A stretch of DNA of 64,000 nt from Ignavibacteriae bacterium HGW-Ignavibacteriae-4 (GTDB lineage: Bacteria; Bacteroidota; Ignavibacteria; Kapaibacteriales; UBA2268). The stretch is from the NCBI GenBank assembly GCA_002839765.1, contig PGYR01000010.1:1-64000 (forward strand), given 5' to 3'. A program made the translations under genes and the position numbers. This document shows positions 57,710 to 64,000 of this stretch, piece by piece. Numbering within the stretch: the stretch's first letter is position 1; each line of letters begins with the position of its first letter. The notes below the pieces were generated by a model, which did not search any database, was not told the origin of the DNA, and saw nothing but the letters and a program-made list of their open reading frames with translations.

Positions 57710-58984
57710 TTAGTCTTTTTTGAAAATGCTTATACCTGTTGAAACTTTCCTATTGTAGTTTGGACTATAAGGAAAAGCAAGATTCTGTTTATTTATAACA
57801 AAGCTGGTTGAGCCACCACCGTCTAAATTGATTGCATCAGTAGCACCGATAGTATTCATTATCCAAGCTAACTCTAGTAGAGTTGCTCCCTTTACACTTC
57901 TACCTTGGTTAGGTTCTATAGCCACTATATAATAGTAATCTTTGTTATAACCGAATGCTGATCTCGAAAGATGATGTGAGTTAAATCGACGGGAAGTAGC
58001 ACCTTCATATTTAGAATTAACAAAGACCTTTCCATCTTTCATTATTATTGGGGTAGTCGATATAATATGTCTTATCGAGTCTTCACCTATATTCATTTTA
58101 GTATCTATACTAATAGTGTCATTCTCGAAAAGTGGAAATTTGATTTTTGTTTCAAATAAAATTTCACCTTTAGCAATGTCCACTGGCAATTTTTCAATGG
58201 ATTGTACTCTATATTTCTTCTTTTCTCCTAAGCCAATCCCATCAAGAGGAATAGCCTTGAAATAGTTATAATCGTGCGTAGAATCAAAATCAACTGTGTG
58301 CATATACACATCTTTGAAATCAGTAAACGACATTAGCTCTTCGGTTTCATCACCTGCTATCGTATTATAGCTGTTGTCTATTAAAAAGTTAATGTACAAG
58401 CTATCTACTTCACTATCATTCACTTTGGGAAATTGGGAGTTATAGAAACTATTATAAGCTACGATTTGAGTAGTATCAGTTCGGTAATTAAACCTGTCAA
58501 TTTCAACAGATGAATTCCCGAAATCAATTGAAGCAGATGCTTCTAACTCTGTTAATGAGACTCCATTATCTGTAAAGACAATAGAACTCCATTTCTTATA
58601 TTTTTTTATTTGCAATATTTCTTTATCAATTACAGTTATACCAACAGGTAAATGAGTACCACCTTGAAAAAATGATGCATTCAAAGACACCAACGAATTA
58701 ATATGAGTACTGTCATAATCTATAAGAGAGCCTAGCTGTCTCCCAGTTTCACCTACTAGATGCGGTTCTAAAACTAAGTTTTTTGCTTTTCTTGACATTT
58801 TTGCAACGTGCACTTTTAATTTCTTAGAACGGCTACCCATCTCATAATATTGATATACAAGTCCTTCTTGAATAGTATCAGAAGTAATGAGTTTATGTTC
58901 AATTTGCTTAGAAAAAGCAGTTGAAATGATAAAAAATGATAATATGTAGATATAAATTCTAATAATAATCTTTGTTTTTGGTAT
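57710..58984 (-). CDS. Phosphodiester glycosidase (NAGPA-domain) exoprotein with non-standard start
   Basis: A secreted NAGPA/DUF2233-type protein. INLDGGGSTSFVINKQN near the C-terminus is the family's hallmark, with GATLLELAWIMNTIGATDA before it. The first ATG (58840) falls inside the domain. The frame stays open upstream to 59009 and encodes PKTKIIIRIYIYILSFFI, a convincing signal peptide, then QEGLVYQYYE, the normal domain start. No ATG, GTG, TTG or CTG occurs there. An ATA (58984) or ATT (58969) start is the best guess, giving about 424 residues. A sequencing error or a lost start codon is possible. Confidence 0.75.
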   Translation of the reverse strand: MPKTKIIIRIYIYILSFFIISTAFSKQIEHKLITSDTIQEGLVYQYYEMGSRSKKLKVHVAKMSRKAKNLVLEPHLVGETGRQLGSLIDYDSTHINSLVSLNASFFQGGTHLPVGITVIDKEILQIKKYKKWSSIVFTDNGVSLTELEASASIDFGNSSVEIDRFNYRTDTTQIVAYNSFYNSQFPKVNDSEVDSLYINFLIDNSYNTIAGDETEELMSFTDFKDVYMHTVDFDSTHDYNYFKAIPLDGIGLGEKKKYRVQSIEKLPVDIAKGEILFETKIKFPLFENDTISIDTKMNIGEDSIRHIISTTPIIMKDGKVFVNSKYEGATSRRFNSHHLSRSAFGYNKDYYYIVAIEPNQGRSVKGATLLELAWIMNTIGATDAINLDGGGSTSFVINKQNLAFPYSPNYNRKVSTGISIFKKD

Positions 58985-59023
58985 ATTAGGTAATAATATG
59001 TTGCATTTTTAAATGGAAATAAG

Positions 59024-59803
59024 TTGGAATTTACAACAATAAAGTTTGAGAAAAAAGCTGGATATGCTATTATAACACTTAATAGGCCAGACAAGTTGAA
59101 TGCGTTGAACAATCAGTTATTCACAGATCTTGATAACGCAATAAAAGTAATCGAATTGGATACAGATATCCGTGCATTATTACTAACCGGTGAAGGTAAA
59201 GCATTCGCTGCAGGTGCTGATATAAAAGAGCTTAATGCCTGCGATGGAACTACTGGGAAAGATTTCTCAGCATTTGGCAGTAAAGTAATGGCTAGATTGG
59301 AAGCGTTGAGGATACCTGTACTAGCAGCTGTAAATGGTTTTGCTCTAGGTGGAGGTTGTGAATTAGCTATGGCATGTCATATTAGATATGCCAGTACAAA
59401 TGCTAAAATGGGACAACCAGAGGTAAACTTAGGTATATTGCCTGGTTATGGCGGTACTCAGCGTCTTACTAGACTAGTAGGTGTTGCCAAATCAATGGAG
59501 CTAAATATAACTGGTGATATGGTAGGTGCCGAAGAAGCGAAAAGAATCGGACTCGTAAATGAAGTTTACGATGAATCTGAACTCATCGAAAAATCTATAG
59601 CATTTATAGAAAAAGTAATAACTAAAAGTCCAATAGCAATTGCGGCTATAATAGATTCAGTTAGATCATCTACTAAACTTTTATTGGAAGATGGATTAGA
59701 ATATGAATCTCAGAAATTTGGTGAAGTTTGTGGTTCACAGGATTTCAAAGAAGGAACTTTGGCATTTTTAGAGAAAAGAAAAGCAAATTTCATTGGTAAA
59801 TAA
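59024..59803 (+). CDS. Enoyl-CoA hydratase/isomerase family protein
   Basis: A 259-residue crotonase-fold enzyme, most like 3-hydroxybutyryl-CoA dehydratase/short-chain enoyl-CoA hydratase. Both catalytic glutamates are in place (MGQPEVNLGILPGYGGTQRLTR near 128 and VAKSMELNITG near 153). Oxyanion-hole segments are AFAAGADIKEL near 65 and ALGGGCELAM near 106. The start is TTG 59024; the ATG at 59013 is out of frame. GGA sits five bases upstream. It may act after glutaryl-CoA dehydrogenase in crotonyl-CoA breakdown, though the genes are far apart. Confidence 0.9.
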   Translation: MEFTTIKFEKKAGYAIITLNRPDKLNALNNQLFTDLDNAIKVIELDTDIRALLLTGEGKAFAAGADIKELNACDGTTGKDFSAFGSKVMARLEALRIPVLAAVNGFALGGGCELAMACHIRYASTNAKMGQPEVNLGILPGYGGTQRLTRLVGVAKSMELNITGDMVGAEEAKRIGLVNEVYDESELIEKSIAFIEKVITKSPIAIAAIIDSVRSSTKLLLEDGLEYESQKFGEVCGSQDFKEGTLAFLEKRKANFIGK

Positions 59804-61050
59804 TGCAAGTATTTCTAAAACTAGTTTATAATTTATTGGCACTTCCTCTCTTGTTTATTTATTCGAAGCTTATGTCTTTGATGAATGATAAAATAAAACA
59901 GAGAGAGGAGTTAGCTGATAGTTACCTAGATATACCACCTAAAAAAAATAAGCGGATAATGATTCACGCTTCTTCCATGGGTGAGTATGAGCAAGTAAAA
60001 TACTTAGTTGAATTAGTTAGGAAATCAGAACCAAATACAGAGGTAATAGCATCTTTCTTCTCCCCTTCTGGTTACAATAATCTTAGTGACAAGCTATATT
60101 ATGATTATAAAGTGTATATACCTTTAGATTTCAAAACTAGAATAAAGAAATTCGTTGATCACATACAGCCGGATGTAGTAATCGTTGTACGTTATGATTT
60201 GTGGTACAATTTTGTTCGCTATCTACATAAAAATAATATACCTGTCCATCTGATAAATGCAACTTACACTATTAGCAAATCGTTAGGGAAAAAATTCTTA
60301 GGGATTAAGTTTTACAAGATGCTTTTAAAGAGACTAACAAGTATATATTGCGTAAATGAATATCATAAAGGAAAGTTCGATTCTATTAAAATTGACGTTC
60401 CTATTGAATTAGTACAAGAAACAAGATATGATAGAATAATTTCAAGGGTAGAACAAGCTAGCAAAAATCAATTACTTAATATAGCGGAAGGGCACAAAGT
60501 ATTAGTAGTTGGCAGTAGTTGGAAAATGGATATTAGACTATTATCTGATGTAATCAAGAAAATAAAAAAGAAACATCAGCTATTAGTTATTTACGTCCCA
60601 CACGAGATAGATGAAAAGACCATAGAGCATCTGAAAAATCGAATAGGAGAACATTATCTTTATTCCGAAATATCTAAGAATCAATTAATCGATAATGATT
60701 TGATTGTTAATGAGATAGGACTCTTATTAGATCTATATAAATATGCAGATATAGCTTATGTTGGTGGAGCATTCGGGTCAGGTGTTCATTCAGTTACAGA
60801 GCCCGCTGGCTATGGAGTACCTATATTTTGTGGTAATCAGCATTACAAAAACTCAGAAGATGCAAGGAAACTAGTTGAGATTGGTGGATTAATACCTCTG
60901 GGTAATACAAATCCATTCTATGACAAACTAAAGGAATTCATTGAAGATGAAAATGAAAGAATTAAGATTGGTCAAATGAATAAGGAATTTGTCTATTCTC
61001 ATGCTGGTTCATCTCAGATAGTCTATGACAACCTAATAAAGCCACTCTAA
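59803..61050 (+). CDS. waaA: 3-deoxy-D-manno-octulosonic acid transferase (Kdo transferase)
   Basis: WaaA adds Kdo sugars to lipid A, so the cell makes LPS. The 415-residue GT-B protein has an N-terminal membrane anchor (LVYNLLALPLLFIYSKLM), the acceptor-side motif IHASSMGEYEQ with the base Glu near 60, and the CMP-Kdo site VGGAFGSGVHSVTEPAGYGVP near 325. ATG 59803 overlaps the enoyl-CoA hydratase stop by one base (TAATG). It overlaps the convergent DUF2141 gene by four bases. Confidence 0.95.
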   Translation: MQVFLKLVYNLLALPLLFIYSKLMSLMNDKIKQREELADSYLDIPPKKNKRIMIHASSMGEYEQVKYLVELVRKSEPNTEVIASFFSPSGYNNLSDKLYYDYKVYIPLDFKTRIKKFVDHIQPDVVIVVRYDLWYNFVRYLHKNNIPVHLINATYTISKSLGKKFLGIKFYKMLLKRLTSIYCVNEYHKGKFDSIKIDVPIELVQETRYDRIISRVEQASKNQLLNIAEGHKVLVVGSSWKMDIRLLSDVIKKIKKKHQLLVIYVPHEIDEKTIEHLKNRIGEHYLYSEISKNQLIDNDLIVNEIGLLLDLYKYADIAYVGGAFGSGVHSVTEPAGYGVPIFCGNQHYKNSEDARKLVEIGGLIPLGNTNPFYDKLKEFIEDENERIKIGQMNKEFVYSHAGSSQIVYDNLIKPL

Positions 61051-61499
61051 TCCATATTAATCGTAATAGTTGTAGACTTTCCTTCAACTTTGAAAGAGGC
61101 ATCTTCGAAGCTAGGTGGCCCCATAAATCCTTTTGCATCATTCGAAACTCCAAAATCCTCATTCGGAATACCTACGAAATTCTTATCGACTTTATTATTT
61201 CCATTTTCATCATGATGAACTGCTATTGCGTAAACACCGCTTGGAATATCAGTAAAGCTAATTTCAGCTTTATTATTCTTTATTTTAGTCTTTATCATTT
61301 TGAAAGATTTATCTCTTTCTTTGGGGAAGTGCTCAGGATTGTTGTGTAAGTATATTACCAACTGTCCATCATTACTTTCAGTATTTATAATTTTAACAAT
61401 TAGTTTAGTGTTTTCTGCTGCAACTAGATTGAATGATTGCAATATGAATAATAGAATAATTGCCCCTATTAGTAGGGGCTTTGAATAAAATTTTGACAT
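61047..61499 (-). CDS. DUF2141-family secreted protein
   Basis: A 150-residue exported protein with a signal peptide (ending FNLVAAE) and one DUF2141 domain. Hallmarks are LIVKIINTESNDGQLVIYL, IPSGVYAIAVHHDENGNNKVDKN near 85 and GIPNEDFGVSNDAKGFMGPPSFEDASF near 110. The family is small, beta-rich, periplasmic or surface and of unknown function. A 7-bp GC-rich stem (61462-61468 with 61473-61479) lies within its signal-peptide codons. It follows the hypothetical gene by three bases. Confidence 0.88.
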   Translation of the reverse strand: MSKFYSKPLLIGAIILLFILQSFNLVAAENTKLIVKIINTESNDGQLVIYLHNNPEHFPKERDKSFKMIKTKIKNNKAEISFTDIPSGVYAIAVHHDENGNNKVDKNFVGIPNEDFGVSNDAKGFMGPPSFEDASFKVEGKSTTITINMD

Positions 61500-61502
61500 C
61501 TT

Positions 61503-62138
61503 CTATCTGCCTACTTTCTTTTTAACTCTATAGAGTAAATCAGTTTCAAACCAACCATTAGAAGCCCAGAAGTGCACTTCATTTGTTACATTTTCTTCTG
61601 AACCACTAAGCTCACCAGAAATAGTAATTGCTGTACCTTCACCTTCGTTTATCTCTTCAAGAATTATCTTATATTGGATACGACCATTCATCCAAATACC
61701 GCCACGAATTACAGGCATTTTCACGCTATATAATTTTAGTGCATCGAATGTAGTATTATCATTCACGAAAACACAAAATTCAGATTTCATTACACCTTTT
61801 AAGAAACCTTCTTCATTAGTTTTCTGAACTTTAGTCATTAGTTCACAACCTTGTTCAGATAATGATGTAACTACAGCATTCCATAAATCTTCAAAATAAA
61901 CACCTTCTAATTCAGCTTTATACTCTTCTTTGAAGTATTTCATTGCTGCGTCATGGTCTTTTGGTCTTTCTAATGAACCATCAGCTTTTTGAATAATTTC
62001 TAATTTTTTTTCTGGTTCAGCTAAATCCTGTAATCCAGATCCACTTCCCTCTTCCTGACCACCTAAGTCTTGCATCTGAGAAAATGTGTAGCTATATGAC
62101 AATAGCAAAAACAATATTAAGTACTTTACTTGCTTCAT
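61503..62138 (-). CDS. Hypothetical secreted protein
   Basis: A 211-residue protein that I do not recognise. Signal peptide (YLILFLLLSYSYTFS), a Gly/Glu/Ser-rich stretch (about 25-45), then a globular region with two cysteines (Cys98 and Cys122) and alternating hydrophobic strands (YSVKMPVIRGGIWMNGRIQYKIILEE near 140-165). It looks like a periplasmic or lipid-free envelope protein. ATG 62138. It lies between smc and a DUF2141 gene on the same strand, perhaps one transcript. Confidence 0.7.
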   Translation of the reverse strand: MKQVKYLILFLLLSYSYTFSQMQDLGGQEEGSGSGLQDLAEPEKKLEIIQKADGSLERPKDHDAAMKYFKEEYKAELEGVYFEDLWNAVVTSLSEQGCELMTKVQKTNEEGFLKGVMKSEFCVFVNDNTTFDALKLYSVKMPVIRGGIWMNGRIQYKIILEEINEGEGTAITISGELSGSEENVTNEVHFWASNGWFETDLLYRVKKKVGR

Positions 62139-62155
62139 AATTATCTCTGTTTTAA

Positions 62156-64000
62156 TTATAGAATTTCGTCCTTTTTCAAGTTTACGGAAACTATTTTAGA
62201 AATCCCAACTTCTTGTTGAGTTATCCCATATAAAGTATCGGCAGCTTCCATAGTTATCTTCATGTGTGTTACAATTAAGAACTGAGTTTTCAAGCTAAAT
62301 TCTTTTATAAGGCTATTAAATCTTCTTAAGTTTGCATCATCTAGTGGTGCATCTACCTCATCTAGAATACAGAAAGGAGATGGCTTAACTAGATAGATTG
62401 CAAATAACAATGCAATAGCTGTTAAAGTCTTTTCTCCACCTGAAAGCATATCTATACTACGTGGTTTCTTCCCTGGAGGTTTCGCTGTTATTTCTATGTT
62501 AGATTCTAGTATATTATCGCCTGACAACGAAATATCAGCAAATGCTTCATCACTGAATAATTTTTTGAATAGATTAGAGAAATTCTCTTTTATCTGTTTG
62601 AAAGTAGTCTCGAATCTTTCTTCGGCAGTTATATTAATTTCTTTGATAGTCTCTTTTAGAGTTTTCTCGGACTCTGTTAAATCTTTAATTTGCTTTGTCA
62701 AGAAAACTAATCTTTCGTTTTGCTCATCATATTCCTGTACAGCTTCGAAGTTAATACTCCCAAGATTAACAAGTCCATTCTTTAATTCAGAAACCTGATG
62801 TTTGCTTTCTGTAATTGGGAAATTCTCATCATACTCTAAATCTAATTGGGCAAGCTGCAAATCATAAGCCTCAAAAGCTCTATTCTCAAGCGATTCCATC
62901 TTAGTTTCGTATTCACTTCTCGAAATATCTTCTTTATGAAATGAATCCTTAAGCTTATTATATTCATTTCGCTTAGTGTGTAACTCATTTGTTAAACTGA
63001 TTTGCTTTTCTTCTATTGATTTACGCTTTTCATCAGACTGATCTTTCTGATTTGAAACTTCAATCAGCTTTCTATTATCTAATTCTAATTTAGATTCTAA
63101 TTCCTTATTAGTGGAATCTATTTCTATATTAGATTTTTCGTTTTGAACAATTTGATCCTTTCTACTTTGTACTCTATTCTTTTCCGCTCTTAACTGACCA
63201 TTTGATCTTTCTATTTCATTTTTAATATTGTTAAAATCTGATTTAAGTTGAATCATAAGTATTTCGGCAGCTTGAAGTTCTTCATTAGCTTTACTATATC
63301 TTATTTCAGCATTATTGAGTCCCTTTAACTTATCCTCTTTGTTCAGCTCAGCACTTTTTAGTTTTTCTTTCCTCTCTTCAATTGATGATTGAAGCTCTTT
63401 TATCTCATTTTGTAAATCTTCGAATTCTTTATTGGAAGACTCTATGCTCTTCTCGTACATCTCTATATTATTTTTGAGCGAATCTATCTTCATCGTTGAT
63501 TGAAGCTTTGTATTCTCTATTTGTTTTATCTCATTCTCTAGCTTCTTAACTTCTTGAAGTAATCTTTCCGGATTCAACTCATTTTTCTTATTCGTTAATT
63601 CCTCTTTCTTACTCATCATACTATCAAGCGATGTTTGCAATTCAGTAAGTTGCTTAGTAATATCCTTGATTCGCTTTTGTTTACCTAGATTAGCAGTCTC
63701 ATTTTTAGTAGAGCCACCACCTCTTAATATACCATTCTTATTTATCAAAAACCCATCGAGAGTAACGGCAGCATTTACTTTACTTTTCGTCAGTGCATAA
63801 GCATTATCTTTACTTTCAGTTATTGCCACTTGACCAAACAGAGCTACTAATAATGATTTGATATCATCATCTGTATCTATAATATCGGTTAGAAGCTCTA
63901 CACCAGCTATGCTTTGTTGATTAGTGTTGGTTGGTATTAATTCACGACAAATTATTGCTCTTTTAGATAGGTTCTTTTTCTTAAGTAATTCGAAAGCTGA
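62156..64000 (-). CDS. smc: Chromosome segregation protein SMC, C-terminal part
   Basis: The frame is open to the right edge, so the true start lies outside the window; 614 codons are visible. It begins in the hinge (KKKNLSKRAIICRELIPTN, then VNAAVTLDGFLINKNGILRGGG), runs through about 320 residues of antiparallel coiled coil rich in Glu, Lys and Ser, and ends in the C-terminal ATPase head with LSGGEKTLTAIALLFAIYL and CILDEVDAPLDDANLRRF (Walker B and D-loop). SMC compacts and segregates chromosomes with ScpA/ScpB. The GTG at 63829 is internal and not a start. Confidence 0.95.
   Translation of the reverse strand, partial: SAFELLKKKNLSKRAIICRELIPTNTNQQSIAGVELLTDIIDTDDDIKSLLVALFGQVAITESKDNAYALTKSKVNAAVTLDGFLINKNGILRGGGSTKNETANLGKQKRIKDITKQLTELQTSLDSMMSKKEELTNKKNELNPERLLQEVKKLENEIKQIENTKLQSTMKIDSLKNNIEMYEKSIESSNKEFEDLQNEIKELQSSIEERKEKLKSAELNKEDKLKGLNNAEIRYSKANEELQAAEILMIQLKSDFNNIKNEIERSNGQLRAEKNRVQSRKDQIVQNEKSNIEIDSTNKELESKLELDNRKLIEVSNQKDQSDEKRKSIEEKQISLTNELHTKRNEYNKLKDSFHKEDISRSEYETKMESLENRAFEAYDLQLAQLDLEYDENFPITESKHQVSELKNGLVNLGSINFEAVQEYDEQNERLVFLTKQIKDLTESEKTLKETIKEINITAEERFETTFKQIKENFSNLFKKLFSDEAFADISLSGDNILESNIEITAKPPGKKPRSIDMLSGGEKTLTAIALLFAIYLVKPSPFCILDEVDAPLDDANLRRFNSLIKEFSLKTQFLIVTHMKITMEAADTLYGITQQEVGISKIVSVNLKKDEIL

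Noticed and set aside
58816-59112. 98-residue hydrophobic minus-strand frame
   Set aside because: It overlaps the start of the enoyl-CoA hydratase gene and the signal-peptide frame of the NAGPA protein. Its sequence has no plausible fold, and the neighbouring frame matches the protein family.
61462-61479. 7-bp GC-rich hairpin inside the DUF2141 gene
   Set aside because: No T run follows, and the arms are codons of the signal peptide; not a terminator and probably chance.

Overview
The window is an AT-rich, gene-dense stretch of a Gram-negative bacterial chromosome. I place it in the Bacteroidota/Ignavibacteriota/Kapabacteria part of the FCB group, with moderate confidence. The evidence: alternative complex III next to an A2-type haem-copper oxidase; an OmpA protein with thrombospondin type 3 calcium repeats; Kdo transferase, implying LPS; long acidic tails on NusA, S1 and IF2; and promoters resembling the Bacteroidota consensus (TTTG, 19 nt, TAnnTTTG). 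Several genes, however, have clear Shine-Dalgarno sequences (truA, secD, actD/E, actF), which is unusual for classical Bacteroidia. No tRNA, rRNA, CRISPR, prophage or insertion sequence was seen.

Layout. 1-1.0 kb: end of a penicillin acylase-family gene facing elbB. 1.2-10.2 kb (minus): the classical nusA-infB-rbfA-truB-ribF-rpsO-pnp translation/RNA operon without rimP. 10.4-12.4 kb (plus): glutaryl-CoA dehydrogenase and Hsp33. 12.5-18.9 kb (minus): secD-secF-STAS-purA and an OmpA/TSP3 porin. 19-23.8 kb: an AbgT-type transporter diverging from two glycosyltransferases and an amidohydrolase. 23.9-29.2 kb: rpsA (S1), a 414-bp gene-free gap, truA, an Ogg2-type DNA glycosylase and an M24 peptidase.

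29.3-44.4 kb (minus) is the most interesting region: one respiratory cluster of ActA, a small Tat-signal-like protein, ActB, ActC, an ActD-ActE fusion, ActF, an extra membrane cytochrome c, SCO, cytochrome oxidase subunits I, III, IV and II, haem O synthase, and a polytopic membrane protein ending in a cytochrome c domain. It would carry electrons from menaquinol through ACIII and cytochrome c to oxygen. ACIII itself is a known complex; the fusion, the small protein and the two extra cytochromes are the unusual parts.

44.6-64 kb: phosphoglucosamine mutase, a MauE/DoxX-like protein and ComF; an envelope-biogenesis cluster (MurC, two parvulin chaperones, pentapeptide lipoprotein); nitrilase and NlpC/P60 proteins; an ABC-F protein with an orphan MalK-like ATPase; a phosphodiester glycosidase-family exoprotein without a standard start codon; enoyl-CoA hydratase; Kdo transferase; two small secreted proteins; and the C-terminal part of SMC, cut by the window edge.

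Regulation visible in the sequence: Bacteroidota-like promoters before rpsA, rpsO, nusA and probably glmM; intrinsic terminators after pnp, rpsO, hslO/ompA, STAS, rpsA and pepP; a long hairpin in the pnp leader; and a terminator-like hairpin at the predicted 5' end of the nusA transcript. I found no wholly new multi-gene system.
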